From Diatrype stigma (lineage: Eukaryota; Ascomycota; Sordariomycetes; Xylariales; Diatrypaceae), in NCBI GenBank assembly GCA_022225965.2, contig JAKJXP020000057.1, forward strand, positions 236,396 to 300,395: a DNA stretch of 64,000 bases. Direction: 5' to 3'. Position 1 is the stretch's first letter. Each line of letters opens with the position of its first letter. A program made the translations under genes and the position numbers. Under the pieces are notes generated by a model. That model saw nothing but the letters and a program-made list of their open reading frames with translations. It did no database searches and was not told the origin of the DNA. Shown here piece after piece: positions 1 to 13,187 of the stretch.

Positions 1-73
1 ATTTGGAAATGGGTAAGATATGACGGAGCTTGGATTGGAACATAGGAAAAATTAGGGACTAATCATGTCATAG

Positions 74-858
74 GCGCTCGCGACAAGGCTGCCGAAGATC
101 TGGAGAAGGCGGTACAGCAAAACGACCGGGATCCCGATATTTACTACCACCGCGCCCAACTACACTTCATCCACGGCGAATTCCAAGACGCAGCCAAGGA
201 CTACCAGAAGTCCATCGATCTCGACAACACTTTCATCTTCTCGCATATCCAGCTTGGCGTAACGCAGTACAAGATGGGCTCGATAGCCTCATCTATGGCC
301 ACCTTCCGCCGATGTATTAAGAACTTCGACAAGGTGCCGGATGTATATAACTACTACGGCGAGCTTCTCCTCGACCAGGGCAAGTTCGACGAAGCCATCC
401 AGAAGTTCGATACGGCGATGGAGATGGAGAAGCAGACGAAGCCCACGGCTATGAATGTTCTGCCTTTGATCAACAAGGCCCTAGCCCTCTTCCAGCAGAG
501 GAACGAATTCACCGAGGCCGAGAAGCTCTGCGATGCCGCTTTGATTAGTACGTTGTGTCCTGCTAGCTACCAGATATCCTTCCCTATCTAGTCTCTAACC
601 CAACCGCGTGTAGTTGATCCCGAATGCGACATTGCCGTAGCTACGATGGCGCAGCTCCTGCTGCAGCAAGGCAAGGTCACCGATGCACTCAGCTATTTCG
701 AGCGAGCCGCCGAGCTGGCTAGAACACCCGGAGAGATCGTTAACGCACTATCTTACGCGGAGGCCACTCGGACACAGCTGCAAGTACAGGAGAAGTACCC
801 GCAACTAGCAGCCAAGCTGCAGGGCATGGGTGCTGGCGCGTTCCCCGGCGGGCGCTAA
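74..858 (+). CDS. TOM70: Mitochondrial import receptor TOM70, C-terminal part
   Basis: This is the 3' end of a gene that begins upstream of the window. Two exons are visible, 74-547 and 614-858, and they encode about the last 238 residues. Bases 1-73 are the tail of an intron, with a GACTAAT branch-like site and a TAG acceptor at 71-73. The 548-613 intron (GTACGT...TAG) joins LI to IDPECD in frame. The protein is a run of TPR helices, with segments such as [23 protein letters not shown] and [11 protein letters not shown] that are characteristic of fungal TOM70. By family knowledge, TOM70 sits in the mitochondrial outer membrane, and its TPR array receives Hsp70/Hsp90-bound precursors with internal targeting signals, such as carriers, for transfer to TOM40. 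The N-terminal membrane anchor lies outside the window. Nothing looks broken in the visible part. Confidence 0.93.
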
Positions 859-3800
859 GCACACCTCTTCTGGTCTGGCTCATGATGGGGATGATGATCT
901 ATCTTTACGTCGGTGTATGTGTGATGTTTCCACCAAGGAACTTGGTTGTATATTACATACGCAGCTCGGCGGATGGTTCGACATGGGAAGTTACTAATAC
1001 TTCTTATTATTGATTGGCCCTCTCTCCTCATAGGGCATCCATACGGGGAAAAGGAAAAGTATCCGCTTCCCCTTTCTTAGAATCCGACGACGGCGGGGAA
1101 GTTGATAATCTGCTGGCTGGACCGTCTTTGTCCCTGGCGGATGTGCGAATTTTAGTCTTGACTACGAGGGATAAAAAAACATGTTGATTAGGGGATGGAT
1201 GGGTGGGTGGGTGGTTTGGGAGGGGACGGGGATAGGGGGGAATAATTGCGATTGCATGGTTCCGATTGGCGAGAGAAAGAGAGCAAGAGGGAGAAAGAAA
1301 GAGAGAGCAGAGATAGGGACGGAGAGGAGAATAGGGAGGTCCGATCTTCCCCAAAAAGAAAAAAGAAAAAGAGCTGTACCTACGACCCTGTACATACTTA
1401 ATGCTTTTTTTGCTCTTCTGTCCTCCCTCTCTTCCTTCTTATCCTTTTCTTCTTCTACTTCCTTTTCGGCACGTTGGGTTACGTACATCGCAGTCGTGTT
1501 GTGTATGTGTACGCGTATGTGTATAGGTATTGTATGTGTAATGTGTAGGTATGCCTGTCTACGGATTTTGTAAGAGTAACGACACGATAATCTAATCCAA
1601 AACTCCCTCCTCCTGAGTATTTAGTATATGCATACATTATTTGTCCATCGGTCCGCGATCCGGCCCTTTTCTGGCATTGTGAAGAAGACATGAGCCAGCC
1701 AGCCCGTCACAGATCTAGTTCGAGCAGATAGGGGCAGATGTTTGTATCAGCGAGGCTTATATGCATCCATTTTTATGGCTACCTGAAAGAAGCTGGAAAT
1801 TGGCCTGAGGTCAAGCCGCAGTGTTTTGCAATCTGAGTGAATATATTCTGCATCCTACTCGATAGGGGCTAGACTAGTGACCTCTCACACGATCGGATTG
1901 TCAACGGAATGTTAGTATATCGAGACAATTGATAGCCTACAAACATATGCTTACGATACCGAGAGCCCTACAACAACATCGCCAGGTTGTTTAGCGTGCG
2001 TGGCAAGCTAAAATAAGGACCTTGGATCGAGAACTTACGTCGTTGTCCTCCACACGACAGACCTCGTGTCCTGAAGAGTAGGACGTACTTACCACGGCCA
2101 TGGCCACAGCTACGACAGTATTTATGACGACAAGAACAACGACCACCAGCAGCAGCAGGTCTACATATCGTCGTCGGCGCCCGGGGCCGTCTGCCTAGGT
2201 AATGAAAGCCTTCCGCCTTTACTACCTCCTACAGGCAGCCCGGGAACTTGGACGGGGTTTCGAGGCCAGGGGAATGTGCTGAAAGGACGGGACATCCGGC
2301 CCTACATCCACACCTTTCCGGGCCCTCATCCAAGAGAGTTTCTTCGCCAGGGGGGTCAGTGAGAGAACATCTTTAGTAATGTAAGAAATGAGGCTTCTGC
2401 TGCGTCAGAAGCACCATGGCAAAGCCGGACGAGCCTATTATCCTTCTTTAGGTTTGGTTAGACATACTGTCGATTTGGAACAAGGAACAGGGGGGGGGGG
2501 GGGGCAGAGGAGGGCTTGCTGATTATCGTGATGATCACATGAGAATGGGAATGGACGGATTGTACAGCAGCGGCCTAACCTAGCAACCGAATTGTATAGA
2601 CGTGGTGTGGGCAGGTAGGTCTGGGAAGAAAGCGTTTTTATATCTAGCTACCTAGTCTAGCTCTCGAAGCTTGGGTAGCCCCTTTTTGACCAAGTGCAGG
2701 TGAGGCTCCGCACCAAACCCCCTTACTGAGAACACAAAACACAAAACACAAACACCACAACTCGACCCCCTTGCCTACTCACAGTCTTTTTCCGGTAGCC
2801 AGCGTAAATGCATACAAGTCTTGCGTATCGACCACAATCGGGTAAAAGTATGGATTATCTCATCCAGAGGCTCTTGGTCAATGAATATACCAAACTATCG
2901 GATCGTATATACGTACTGTGTACACAGACAAAATAGTAATAAATAGGAGGCGAGTCTCGTAACACCCATTGTCAGATTGGTGTATCGGTTGGCACATCAG
3001 AGCTTCTTCCCCCCCTCCCCCATAAACGTTTCGCCACTCTTTCACTCTTTGTACATCACTTCTGCTGGAAGGACTTCCCGCCCAGTTCATCCGTGGTGAT
3101 GCGAAAATATTAACTAAAAAAAGGGGTTTTAGATGATTGTTCTCCTGCTCCAAGAAATGCCGAGACAAAAGGAATATCCTAGAAAAAAGGGGGGTGAGCG
3201 GGGTAGCATTATAACTCCCCGTCTCGCTTGCTGCTCCAACTACACCGAAGCGAAGAAAGAACCTATAGACCCATAGACCCCCGAGCCAAGTCAAATTACG
3301 TGATGCGTTTGTGCGTGAGAGAAGAACGGGGGATACATATATGTCTGATCTGATGCTTTTTGCTAGGTAAACAAGCAGCGAGCGACAACATACCCCCTAT
3401 TGAGATGCTATGATATGACCTCCTATCTTCCTCCCCCCCTTTGCACAACCGATGCCGTACCTAGCTAGAACCCAATCACCCAAACAAACAAACCCGTGTT
3501 CGAAAACCGTCTGTCTGCTCCACAGGTAGAGTACCCGATCCGATGACATCGGCGGCCGAAGACTAACTAATATAATGGCGGAGTCCGGCTACGCATTTAT
3601 TTCATGGATGGGAAATAATCGAAGACCAAGGCGGGGAAAAAAGGATACGACATTCCCCTTCCCAACGTTCCCCAGTCCACAATAGGTGCATGTGCATGCC
3701 GAAAACCCCCCTTTGATACGGACCGGGACTCCTTTGCGGGAACTCGTTCGGGACACATCGGGGGGCCTATACATAGGCAGGACACTTCCCCTGGTTTTAA

Positions 3801-4152
3801 TCAATCGTCCCTCTCGCTTCTCAGGTCACAATTTCTTTTTCTCTCTTCGTGCTCTCCATACAACGCTGCGGAGGGACGCATGGCAAATTCCCGCATCATG
3901 CCTGCCTGCCCTGTATTTCGCATCCCTTCTTGCTTGCTTGCTCGCTTGCTTGACCCTGTAAAAGGATAATAGCTACATTTCAGCACTAAGGTAGCAGCAA
4001 TACGATCGTTCTCGGAAGCCGGACTGGTGATGGTGATAGTGCTGGTGGTGGTGGCGGTGGTTGGCCTCGGCCGGGCCATTCGTTATCGTGATTCACATCG
4101 TCATTTGTCATTACCATCATTATTTTTTCACTTCTACTAAGCCACCACCTAC
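859..4152. other. Intergenic, no gene recognised
   Basis: These 3.3 kb lie between the ends of two convergent genes. I find no ORF with protein-like composition or family motifs. Content seen: purine-rich and pyrimidine-rich tracts around 1,260-1,460, a run of 15 G at 2490-2504, and CTTGCTTGCTCGCTTGCTTG-type short repeats near 3,930-3,950. It presumably contains both 3' UTRs. Confidence 0.6.
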
Positions 4153-6002
4153 CTATATCGCCCCCGCTCCGCTCTTCCCGTTCACGGCATCAGTTGTAGT
4201 GGCAGCGGTTGAGATAGAGGTCGAGGTCGAGGTCGTTTTGGCGGGAGCGGGAGCGAGAGCGGTGATGGGGACTCCGTTAGCAGGCGAGACGCTCCGGATC
4301 CCGGCGACATCGTCGCCGCCCCTTGAGATGCTGCTCCTGCCGCTGTTGGGGGTGACGCTGCCGATGCTGCCGCGACTACCGCCGCCGATGCTGCTTGCAC
4401 CGCCGCCGCCACCGCCGCTGGTGATGGAGGCGGCAGCTGACGCCTCGAGGCTCATCCTGCTCATCTGGCTCGCCATGCTGAGCCCCGTTCCCTTCCTCGT
4501 CTGGAGCGCCTTGGAATACCGCTGCTTTTTCTTATCGCTCACTTCACTGCCGCTGCGACCACTACGACCGCTACCGACTACGATGGTGGGGTTGGCAGTG
4601 GTGGTGGTGGTGGTGGTGGCCGTGCCGTCCTCCGCTACCTCGAGACCCAACACCTCCAACAGTTCGGGGACCTCGGCGTGGTCGCGGGTGGTCTTCATGC
4701 GGTGACACCACGTGACTCGCTTCGGCTCTATCTTCTCGTCTTCCGCGTTACCAATAGGTGCGTCGTCGCGATGTTGTGGCTGTTCCTGCTGCTGCTGCTG
4801 CTGCTTTCGCTGTTGCTGATGGTCGTCACCCAGCAGCGCCCTCCTATCCTCAGCCACATCGTCAACGACAGGCGTCGCGATGGGCGGCTCGAGGGACAGG
4901 GTAGCGGGCTCGAAGAGGAACTCGCCGCCGACCTGGCGCTGGTCGCCCATCTTGGTGGCGAGGCCGGAGCGGACCTGGCGGAGGCCCTGGACGACGCTGG
5001 AGGCGACGAGCTTGGCGAATGAGGTGCCCCCCAGGTAGGCGGGCTTCTGGCCCATGCGCAGCGTCGACAGCATGCCCAGCTCGGCGTACAGCCGCCGCGT
5101 CGGGTCCGTGTACACGGGGAACGGGCAGCCCGTCTCCCGCACGTAGGGCGCGATCAGCTCCGGCGCCCCGCACCCCACCACCGCGATGAAGGTGCTCACC
5201 GGCAGCTGCAGGAGCGCGTCGGGCGTGATGGCCGCCGAGAGGATGCGCAGGTATTCTTGGCAGTTCTGATTTGGTTGCCCCCCTTCCGAGTTAGCGGGAG
5301 ACATCACAGGCGAGTGAGTTCCTTCTCAAGCAGAAGATATATATATATATATATGGCTGCTGATCATGATGGTGAAAAACTTACACCACAGAAGAAATGG
5401 CGGACGAAGATGACCATGACCCGCCGCGCGACGTTGTGGCCGGCGTACAGGCTCTTGAAGGTGTGGGACTTGCCGTCGGCATCCAGGACGGTGTACGACT
5501 CGATCTTCCGCAGGGTCTCGAGGGAGGGCAGCTCGTTGTTCGTCTCCACCTCGCCCTGGAAGTCCGGGGGAGGGAGACCGCAGGCGGAGAAGGAGTCGTT
5601 GTTGTTGTTGCTGGCGGCAACAGTGGAAGAAGCAGAAGGGGTGAGTGACAAGGTCGAGGGCTTCTCTCCTAGCGTTGGTCCTCCTCCGCCCCCTCGACTA
5701 CTCATGCTAGTTTCCGAGGAGTGGGCGGGGCCCGACGGGGGCGGTGGTGGCGTCGGGGTAGCTGTCGTCGTCGGGGCGGGATCTTGCTCGGCGATGACGG
5801 CGGCGGCGGCGGGTTTACTGTTAGTTGAGGCATCGGATTTCTTTTTCCTCCCGTCTGTTAAGGCACGGCGCAGAGGGTTTTGCTGCCCCTTTCCTGTGAC
5901 AGGACCCGACTGGGTGTCATTTTGTATTCTAGGCGCTATAGCTTTACGGGGAATAGAGTTCCTTTTCGCAGAAGATGCGTTGTTGGCACCCGCCCCGGAC
6001 AT
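4153..6002 (-). CDS. AhpC/TSA (PRXL2-like) thioredoxin-fold protein with low-complexity tails
   Basis: There are two exons on the minus strand, 6002-5385 and 5265-4153, encoding 576 residues. The 119-nt intron has a GTAAGT donor (5384-5379) and a CAG acceptor, and contains an (AT)n run at 5337-5354. The splice joins ...RHFFCG to NCQEYL and creates a CGNC redox motif at residues 205-208, so the intron falls inside the active-site motif. The core (about residues 165-310) resembles the AhpC-TSA_2/PRXL2 group: VIFVRHFFC, then FIAVVGCGAPELI, then PFPVYTDPTRRLYAELGM. Residues 1-140 and 330-576 are Ala/Ser/Gly/Pro/Gln-rich, including a poly-Gln stretch, and look disordered. By family knowledge these are thioredoxin-like proteins of uncertain substrate. 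A peroxide-reducing role is inference. No signal peptide or membrane segment is visible. Confidence 0.85.
5337..5354. repeat. (AT)n microsatellite in an intron
   Basis: A perfect AT dinucleotide run lies inside the single intron of the AhpC/TSA gene. Confidence 0.9.
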
Positions 6003-8189
6003 GTTTGCAACCTTAGGGTTGGGCGGTTGGTAGTGGGGGGGAGCAGATATGGACTTGGCAGTTTTGTAGATACGAATAGTTCACTTGGGGTGAGAATAGT
6101 GAGTGTGAAGTGAGAGTGGGAGTGGGAGTGAGAGTGAGAGTGACTGAAGCAGGAATGGGGGTCAAGTGGCTCCTTAATAAGTGGTGAGTGTGGGAATACC
6201 ATCTACCACAATGCAGCAACAGACGATTGGAGAGCCCCAGGCGTGTGTAGCTGGATAGCTGTCCAATGTCACACTGGCTATTTGGTTTCACGAAAGCAAC
6301 TCAAGTTTCTACCTATTCGCTAGTGAACCGGCTGTGAAAAAGAACAAAGAACAGTGGAAGTGTAAAAGTTTCTGAAGTCTGAAAGAGATGGTTATAACTA
6401 CCTGGTAGCTTAGTGAGGGAGAAAGAGACGAAGAAGAAGAAAAAGAAAGGGAAGAAGTAGAAGAGAAGCTCCAGACCTAACGGAGCAGTTTTACTGGACT
6501 TCCCTAACCACTAACCACCTACTTCGTATGTGGTTTAGGGAGCCTGGGAGCCTGAGAGCCAGTCATGTGAGAATATCTGCATACCTACATACCTACATAC
6601 CTACATACATGCCTACATACCTACCAATGCAGGTGTGCATTGCATTGGCCTTGCATGATGCCTACATGGTACATGATACAATACATGACACGACACGACG
6701 GAAGCTGGCGCAATGAGGCGCCTTGACGATGCTGACTATGTATGTAGTTATGTATAATGTATTAATCATTACATAGTACACTATGTAGTTACTTCGTACT
6801 TATTATCTTACTATAACTCACTCTACATAGTAAAGTACGCATTCTCTTATTAGTTATGGTGGAATCATGGTGGGAATGCCTAATTGCACATCCCGAACAT
6901 CCCACTACAGCTCCATGGCTGAAACGTCAATAGGCCGCACTTAGCGCTTTGCTAGCCTGCATGGAGCCTGGCCTGGCACGCTGGTGGCAGCCCTGGCCGA
7001 TCCACGGGGCAGGGGGGCTGGACTGGCCCCTGTGCCATGGCGGGGTTCTGCTTGCAAGGGTACGAAGGAGCCTATAGTCAGTACCGGTAGTACCTACATA
7101 CTGCACATACGAAGTGGCAGCGCAGCGGCAGTGGCAGTGGCAGTGGCTCGTATGGGCTTCCGCATTGGGGGTCTCACAGCTGGATTCATCCCACTTGAGT
7201 CGGCATATTCGGCATGGGTAGGTAGGTCAAGTAAGTATTCAGGGATAAGCTCCGATATCTTCAACAGGTATGTGTGCTTCTAGAAGTATGACTACTAGGT
7301 ACGGACAGTGGCTATTTCTGCGAAGAGTTCCGATTAGTCTTAGGCGTAGCCTATGAACAGCATATTGTCATCACGTCACACAAGGAAAGGGGCAAGGGGC
7401 AGAAGAAGTGCGTAAGTGAGTAAGTTTTTTTTTTTTTTTTGGTAAACGAGTGTGGATTAGCGAGCGACATCTACTTGCTATCAATCTAACTACAACGCAA
7501 TTTTTTCTGTGTTCTGACCTGCAAGAAGACCACCGCCGTTCGGTTGAACAGTCCGACCAGGGGGTAGGGGGCTTAGGGGGTCTTCCAAAGCCAACGACGG
7601 CTCCGCAGGCCAGGTCATGATGCCCACCAAAACGGGATCTATGAAGTAGTTTGGGGACCGACGCTGGACGCGGCTGGAAATGGTAGCATGGCCACCTGGG
7701 CAGTTGGTCCCATCCATCTACCTGCTTAGTAGGTAAGTGATAAGTAGGCATGAAGTGTGGTGGCAACCGCCAGGCTGCCAATGCGTCCCGACTTTCTCGC
7801 CTGGCACCATCGTCTCCTATATTCCGCCTAACAAATTTCACGACGAAGTATAATTTCTCCAAGAGCTCAGCGTTTGCAACCTCTGTACCCGAGGTGGGAC
7901 TGGGCGTTATGCAGGTAGCGAAGACCTGGGCTGGTCCAACCAACGGCCGGAGCCATTGCTAACTAACACACTCGGGGTCACCTGGAGAAGGCAACATGGG
8001 TTTGAGATGTGCAGGCATCGGCCGGCCCAAGATCGTAAGCCTATTCCGAGGCGAGACTTCCAGTGGAGTTGTCTCGGCGTTCAGGGTCCCAACAGGGGAA
8101 ACGACCATATGGATCTGTACTAGGACGAAGCTGTGCTTTGCCGAAAAGAGGGTTGACAGCACTTTGGTCTGTCGTGTAGGCCTGACGAA
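6003..8189. other. Intergenic with short tandem repeats
   Basis: This spacer holds the AhpC/TSA 5' flank and the UPF1 3' flank. Seen: GTGAGA/GTGGGA hexamer repeats at about 6,100-6,145, CTACATAC repeats at 6,579-6,630, GGCAGT repeats near 7,121-7,146, and a 16-base T run at 7425-7440. Open frames in 7,371-7,943 lack recognisable motifs or a credible start, so I do not call them. Confidence 0.55.
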
Positions 8190-11100
8190 TCAATCGAACC
8201 CGCTACCAAGCTGACTAGCAAAGGCAGTGCTGACACTCTTTTCGTCGTCGTCATATCGGCGTCCGTAACCATTGGCGTATCCCGGGCGAGCGGAGTTTTC
8301 CACAAATTGCTTTAGGCGATCACTCTGGGTGTAGGACGTAGGCCGAGCACGGAGGGCATCTTGTAGTCCAGCACCGAGACTGGCGCCGCCCTGGCCGACC
8401 CCCTTTCCTCCGATGACGCTAGAGGTGCCGTCAGTAAATTCCGAGGTGGCGACACTCTCCCCGGCGATACTCTCGGTGCCGCGAGCTTGTCTCTTGCCCC
8501 CTACCCGGCTACCAGGGGCGGGGTTAAAGCCAGGAAGGCCTGGCCATTGTTCCGGGTTGAAACTGGAGAACATCTGTGGAAAGGCAGTGTTTCCCAGACC
8601 GCCTCCGCCGAGTGAAGAGCTATGAAGACTCGAAGCATCATCCGGAATGAAGGACATCATAGAATTGGCATCAAAGTCTTGGTTGAAAGAATGGCCATTG
8701 GAAGCAGCAGGGCGCCCATTCGGGTATCCACCAGAGACGTAAGATGTCTGCTGAGGTCGTTGGCGGAAAGTATTCTTGGGCTTGCTGAACTGAAGTAGCG
8801 AAGTTTGCAGATTAGTTAGCGGACCCTCGACTAAGCACTTGCGCTCCTTGAAGTGAACAAGGAGGTGATGCCAGAGATCGTGCTTGGCCAGGATCTTGGG
8901 GTTTCCGATAATGACTAGCCCGTATTTCGCACGGGTCAGGCCGACGTTCAGTCGACGTGGGTCGGAAAGGAACCCAATGCCCTGGTTGTCGTTGGATCGA
9001 ACACAAGACAGAACGATAAAATCCTTCTCGCGGCCTTGGAAAGCATCCACTGATGCAACTTCAACCTCCTTGTACGTCTCCTTCTTGAAGGTACCTGTAT
9101 TCTGCATCGTATTCACGATATAGCTTCGTTGTCCTTCGTACGGGGTAATAACGCCGATGTCACCAGGACGAACGCCAGCTTTGAAGAAACGAGTCACAAC
9201 CTTTTCAACGTTGGAAGCTTCTGTGCGGTTGAGGTAGGAAGTGCCGGATGCTGAGATCTCCTCGTTGCCAAGGTTAGACCAAAACATCATAGGCGTGTCA
9301 GCCACAGGCCAGGGGAAATCGACGTCCTTTCGAAGTCGATTCGGGGCCGAGACACCATTCTGAAGAGATCCTTCGTAAAACATGTTGGAGGGAAACTCGG
9401 AAAGGCAGGGATGCATTCGGTATTGAATATTGAGACGAATAGGGGTGAAAGTGAGTCTGACGAGACGCTCGAACAACGACTGGTTGAGACCAGCCTTGGC
9501 TGCTTTCTTGTTCATGATGACCGGACCAAGCTGCTTGTGATCTCCCACAAGGACGACTTGCTTGCAACCGAGAACAAGAGGGATCATGCACTCGGGCTCT
9601 GCGGACTGTGTGGACTCGTCGATAAGTACGTTGCGGAACTTCATTTTAGCCAGACGTGGGTCGCCGGCACCAACACAAGTGCAACAAACAACATCCGCAT
9701 TGCTAAGGATTTCGCGTTCCGCGGCTCTCGTGACCTGTTTGAATTTCTTTTCATCCTGGCTAGAAAGCTCGCCAAGTTCACTCTTGAGCTGGGACAGTTT
9801 CATCAGCTCTGGGTTGGTGTCTAGCATGCGTACCTGCTCGTGTAGAGCAAGAAAGCTGACTGAAGACTCGACATCCTCGCGGGACTTCGCAGTAAGCCGG
9901 ACTACCTTGAGACCTGTAAGGTTAATCCTTTCGCACAGCTGGTCGACAGCGACGTTAGACGGTGCGCACACAAGGACCTGGCCATTGTTCATCTTGGCCA
10001 GGTGGTAGATGATGGTGGCCGAGGTGACCGTCTTTCCAGTGCCAGGAGGACCCTGGATTAGACTGAGAGGCGTGGACAGAACATTCTTGATCGCGCTGAT
10101 CTGACTGCTGTTCAGCTCCGGAAGACCGGGCACACTGAACTTCTTAGGCAGGTTGGTCTTCATGGGAGCAACGGCAACTTCATGGCCAAGCAACTTGTGG
10201 AAAATATATCCAGAAACACTCATCTCGTCGACGGCGAACGTCTTCATGGCAGCCTGCATTCGATCGTATGAAGTGGCTTTCCAAACGTAGTCTGCAGAGA
10301 AATTATGGGTGCACTCCGTCGGCACAGATTTGTCGTTTCCAGTCTTTCGCAGTTCCAGGGTGACTTCGTCGGATTGATTGTTGGGAATCTTGACGACATA
10401 CCCGACACCTTCCCAAACAGGACGGAGCTCTCCCTTGTACTTGAGTCGCATTTCATCACCGACAGCCAATTTGACGTCACCAGATTCCAGCTTCGGGAAC
10501 GTGAAGCTTGCCAGGTGCTTGTTGTTGAGACCCATATCCCAGCGCACGATAAGACCCTCTTCGGACTGTGCTTCCTTGAGCTTCTTATCATAGTCCGACT
10601 CCATCTTGACGAGAGGTCCAAAGATGTTCTGGTACTGGAAGGGGTCCTCATACTTGAGCAATACTGGATGAGGGTCATCGTCGATGCTGGCAGCTTTCTC
10701 GAGGTCCGCGACGGTTGCATTCGCGTTATCTTTCCACATTTCTTCCAGCTTTGCAATCATCGGAGGTGTCAAGTGTCGAGCTCGAAGCTGTTCGTTGTCG
10801 CTAGGTGGAGAGACCAGCCAAGGCAAAAAGGCGCGATCCTCGATCAGGGGCTGCCATCTGGAAATATCCCAGCTCATATCCTTGGAAGACGGGGTGGCGG
10901 CGCAAGGTTGGCGACAGAGTAGTACAACGACCGTATCGGACTTGGCAGGAATGAAACCGAGCAGGAAAACGTTTTTGGTGCCGCAGTTATAGCATTCGAG
11001 GGTAGTGTCTCCGAGGGTCGATTGGGGGTGGAGCTGAACTTCCTTGTGACGAGCTCGCACCAGATGGTTGACGATGTGCGAGGAGCTCGCATTTCCTCGA

Positions 11101-11560
11101 GCACTGCAGAACCACTTGCTACAAGCGAGACATTTGACGACGGAGCCCGGAGCATGAATACCGCAGTAACTATTGTTGTACAACATAGTCAGCAATCAGT
11201 GTATTTGTGCAGCAACAATGCTCGAGTGTCTTCAACAGGGGGGAGGGTCGGTGTAACATACGCGCATGCATGAGGGGGCAGCTTTTTATCCTCCTCGGGA
11301 GCTTTGATGCTCATGCCCTTCATAGCGCCGACAGGGACGCTGGCCATGGATTCGGTATCGTCATCGTCGAAGACTTCAGTCTCGTTATCGTCATCATCGT
11401 TTCGGCGCCTCGCGTTACCTAGTCCTCCTCGGCCGGCATATTTAGGGTAGAGCAGGCTCTCATCGGGATCAAGGGTAGATAAATCATCATCGCCAGCATT
11501 GATAGCGGCAGCTGAGTCGGATACGAGATGATTACCTAGGTGAGTAAATGCGCCTTCCAT
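8190..11560 (-). CDS. UPF1: ATP-dependent RNA helicase UPF1 (nonsense-mediated decay)
   Basis: There are two exons, 11560-11262 and 11169-8190, encoding 1092 residues. The 92-nt intron (GTATGT...TAG) joins PPHACA to YCGIHAPG in frame. Exon 1 is acidic (runs of Asp). The Cys/His-rich CH domain starts at about residue 101, with Cys and His pairs in [21 protein letters not shown] and CRQPC; in the family it binds UPF2 and zinc. The SF1 helicase core follows: Walker A GPPGTGKT at 473-480, motif II IDESTQ at about 616-621, QYRMHP, and motif [11 protein letters not shown] at about 842-850. The C-terminal ~170 residues are Gly/Ser/Asn-rich. By family knowledge the protein detects premature stop codons on cytoplasmic mRNA and triggers decay. 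Length and domain order are normal for filamentous fungi. All key motifs are intact. Confidence 0.97.
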
Positions 11561-13187
11561 CGTAGCGCCTGGCGCGCAGCTGCGGCGGGGGGGGGGGGGT
11601 AGGTTTTAGAAGAGGATAGGGAAGGCTTGTGTTCTAATTGCAATTATTAGTCAAGTGATGTTGACGAGGTTGGATCCCTGTTGCATATGGAGAAGACAGG
11701 GTACGAAGTGAGAATAGGTAGATGATGAGGACAGAAAATGAAAAATACAGAAAGACAGATATACCTCTCGTGGTCCCAGGTTGTGTGGTTTCGTGCTGTT
11801 CGTGTTGTTGGGGCAGTAAAATATCAGAGCCTTGTCTTGCTCGGCGCAAAACCTTGGAAGAATATTGGTGGGTTCGTGGTTGCTGGAAAACGGACGAAGT
11901 ATCACATCATTGGTGTTTGCTAAGTGCAACCAGTGAACATGTCACCTGGAGAGTCGTTGACGAGGGAAAGGGCGATTGAGAGAAACTGGATGTAGTAGCG
12001 ATGCCGATTCCGATGCCGAGTGGCTGTTGTCTGCTGTTCGCTGTCCGCTGTCTGCTCTCCTACGCCGACTCGATGGTGCAGGTCAATTTGGAGTCTGGAG
12101 GTGGAATTTCGGTGTTTCTGAATTGCGATGGGTTCAGTCTTCTGACGAACATTCATTTTTCCCAAGGTGTGGCGGGGTGGAACCTAGTGGCCTGATTGGT
12201 CAAAGCGTAAAGTACCTAGTACCCAGTAGCTAAAGTGAGCCTATGGCCGCAGCTCAGGGCGTAGGTACCTATTGAACTCCTCCTATTGTAGGTCGCAGGC
12301 CTAGGCAGATTAAGTAATCGAGTGCATTCCCGTCTGGTAGCGTCTGTATTTGCATACATACAGGCCTACAATGATGTAGACTATGTGCATCCTTGGAAAG
12401 GTTGATATCGGCCATGTCAATGCATGCACGTGTGGTGTGTTGCATACATATGTCAGCTGTATGTACTCAGACACATACACCCGACGCATATACATACACA
12501 CATACATACATACATAGTTAACCTTCGATACCTTATAACCCTTCCGTTTTGTTGCAGGCAGCCCTGTCAATCTGCCCCTCTGCTGGCTTGTCTACGAACT
12601 TCCCATATTTGGCTTTCTTTTCGTCTGGAAACACTATTGGCAGATTCTAACCAATAACAAAGTTGCGATAAGATACCACCAAGATTTCAAGGTCAAACTA
12701 GAAAACAAAGGTTGCTGTTATACTATCAACTGCGTGGTTGCTACACAACTAACAGCATCAATGTTCTACCAACCCATTGTCCTCTGGATCTTCCCCCCCT
12801 TTTCTGCTTTCCAGGTTACAGCATTGAGAATTAGACGCTAGGTCAGGGCTGAGTCGGTGTATTCAGTGGCCAAGCTCATGCGAGTATTGTCAAGTTTCAG
12901 ATGTTGATAAGAAATAGGAAACTTGTTGAGGAAGGGGGAGGCTGTTACAACACATGTATTCGGAAAATCTGGACTTGAGCTATGCCCAGGTGGTACATAC
13001 AGTCATGTATAAATAGGGGGCCATCTTGCTGTAGTAACTGGTATAATTTCGTGGCAGACCAGACCAGTAGGATCCAAGGTACGTTACACAGATTCGATCC
13101 TTCGCGTCATCCTCGAAGTAATATATAAAGACCGAACGGCCATTCGATACTCCATCGGTATAGTTCTATCTTACCATAATTCTCACC
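11561..13187. other. Divergent intergenic region
   Basis: This lies between UPF1 (minus) and the 255-residue gene (plus), so it should hold both promoters. Seen: an 11-G run at 11587-11597 just upstream of the UPF1 start, CATACATA repeats near 12,490-12,517, and two TATA-like elements before the downstream gene. No further gene is recognised. Confidence 0.55.
13008..13016 (+). promoter_or_regulatory. Candidate TATA box
   Basis: TATAAATAG lies 180 bp upstream of the ATG at 13188. A second A/T element, ATATATAAAG, sits at 13121-13130, only 58 bp upstream. Either could place transcription start. Assignment is by motif and position only. Confidence 0.4.

Noticed and set aside
4061..4705. 214-residue plus-strand frame opposite the AhpC/TSA tail
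   Set aside because: Shadow of the low-complexity tail; no motif of its own.
7371..7943. 190-residue minus-strand frame downstream of UPF1
   Set aside because: No recognisable domain, spans a homopolymer run coding poly-Lys, and has no good start context.
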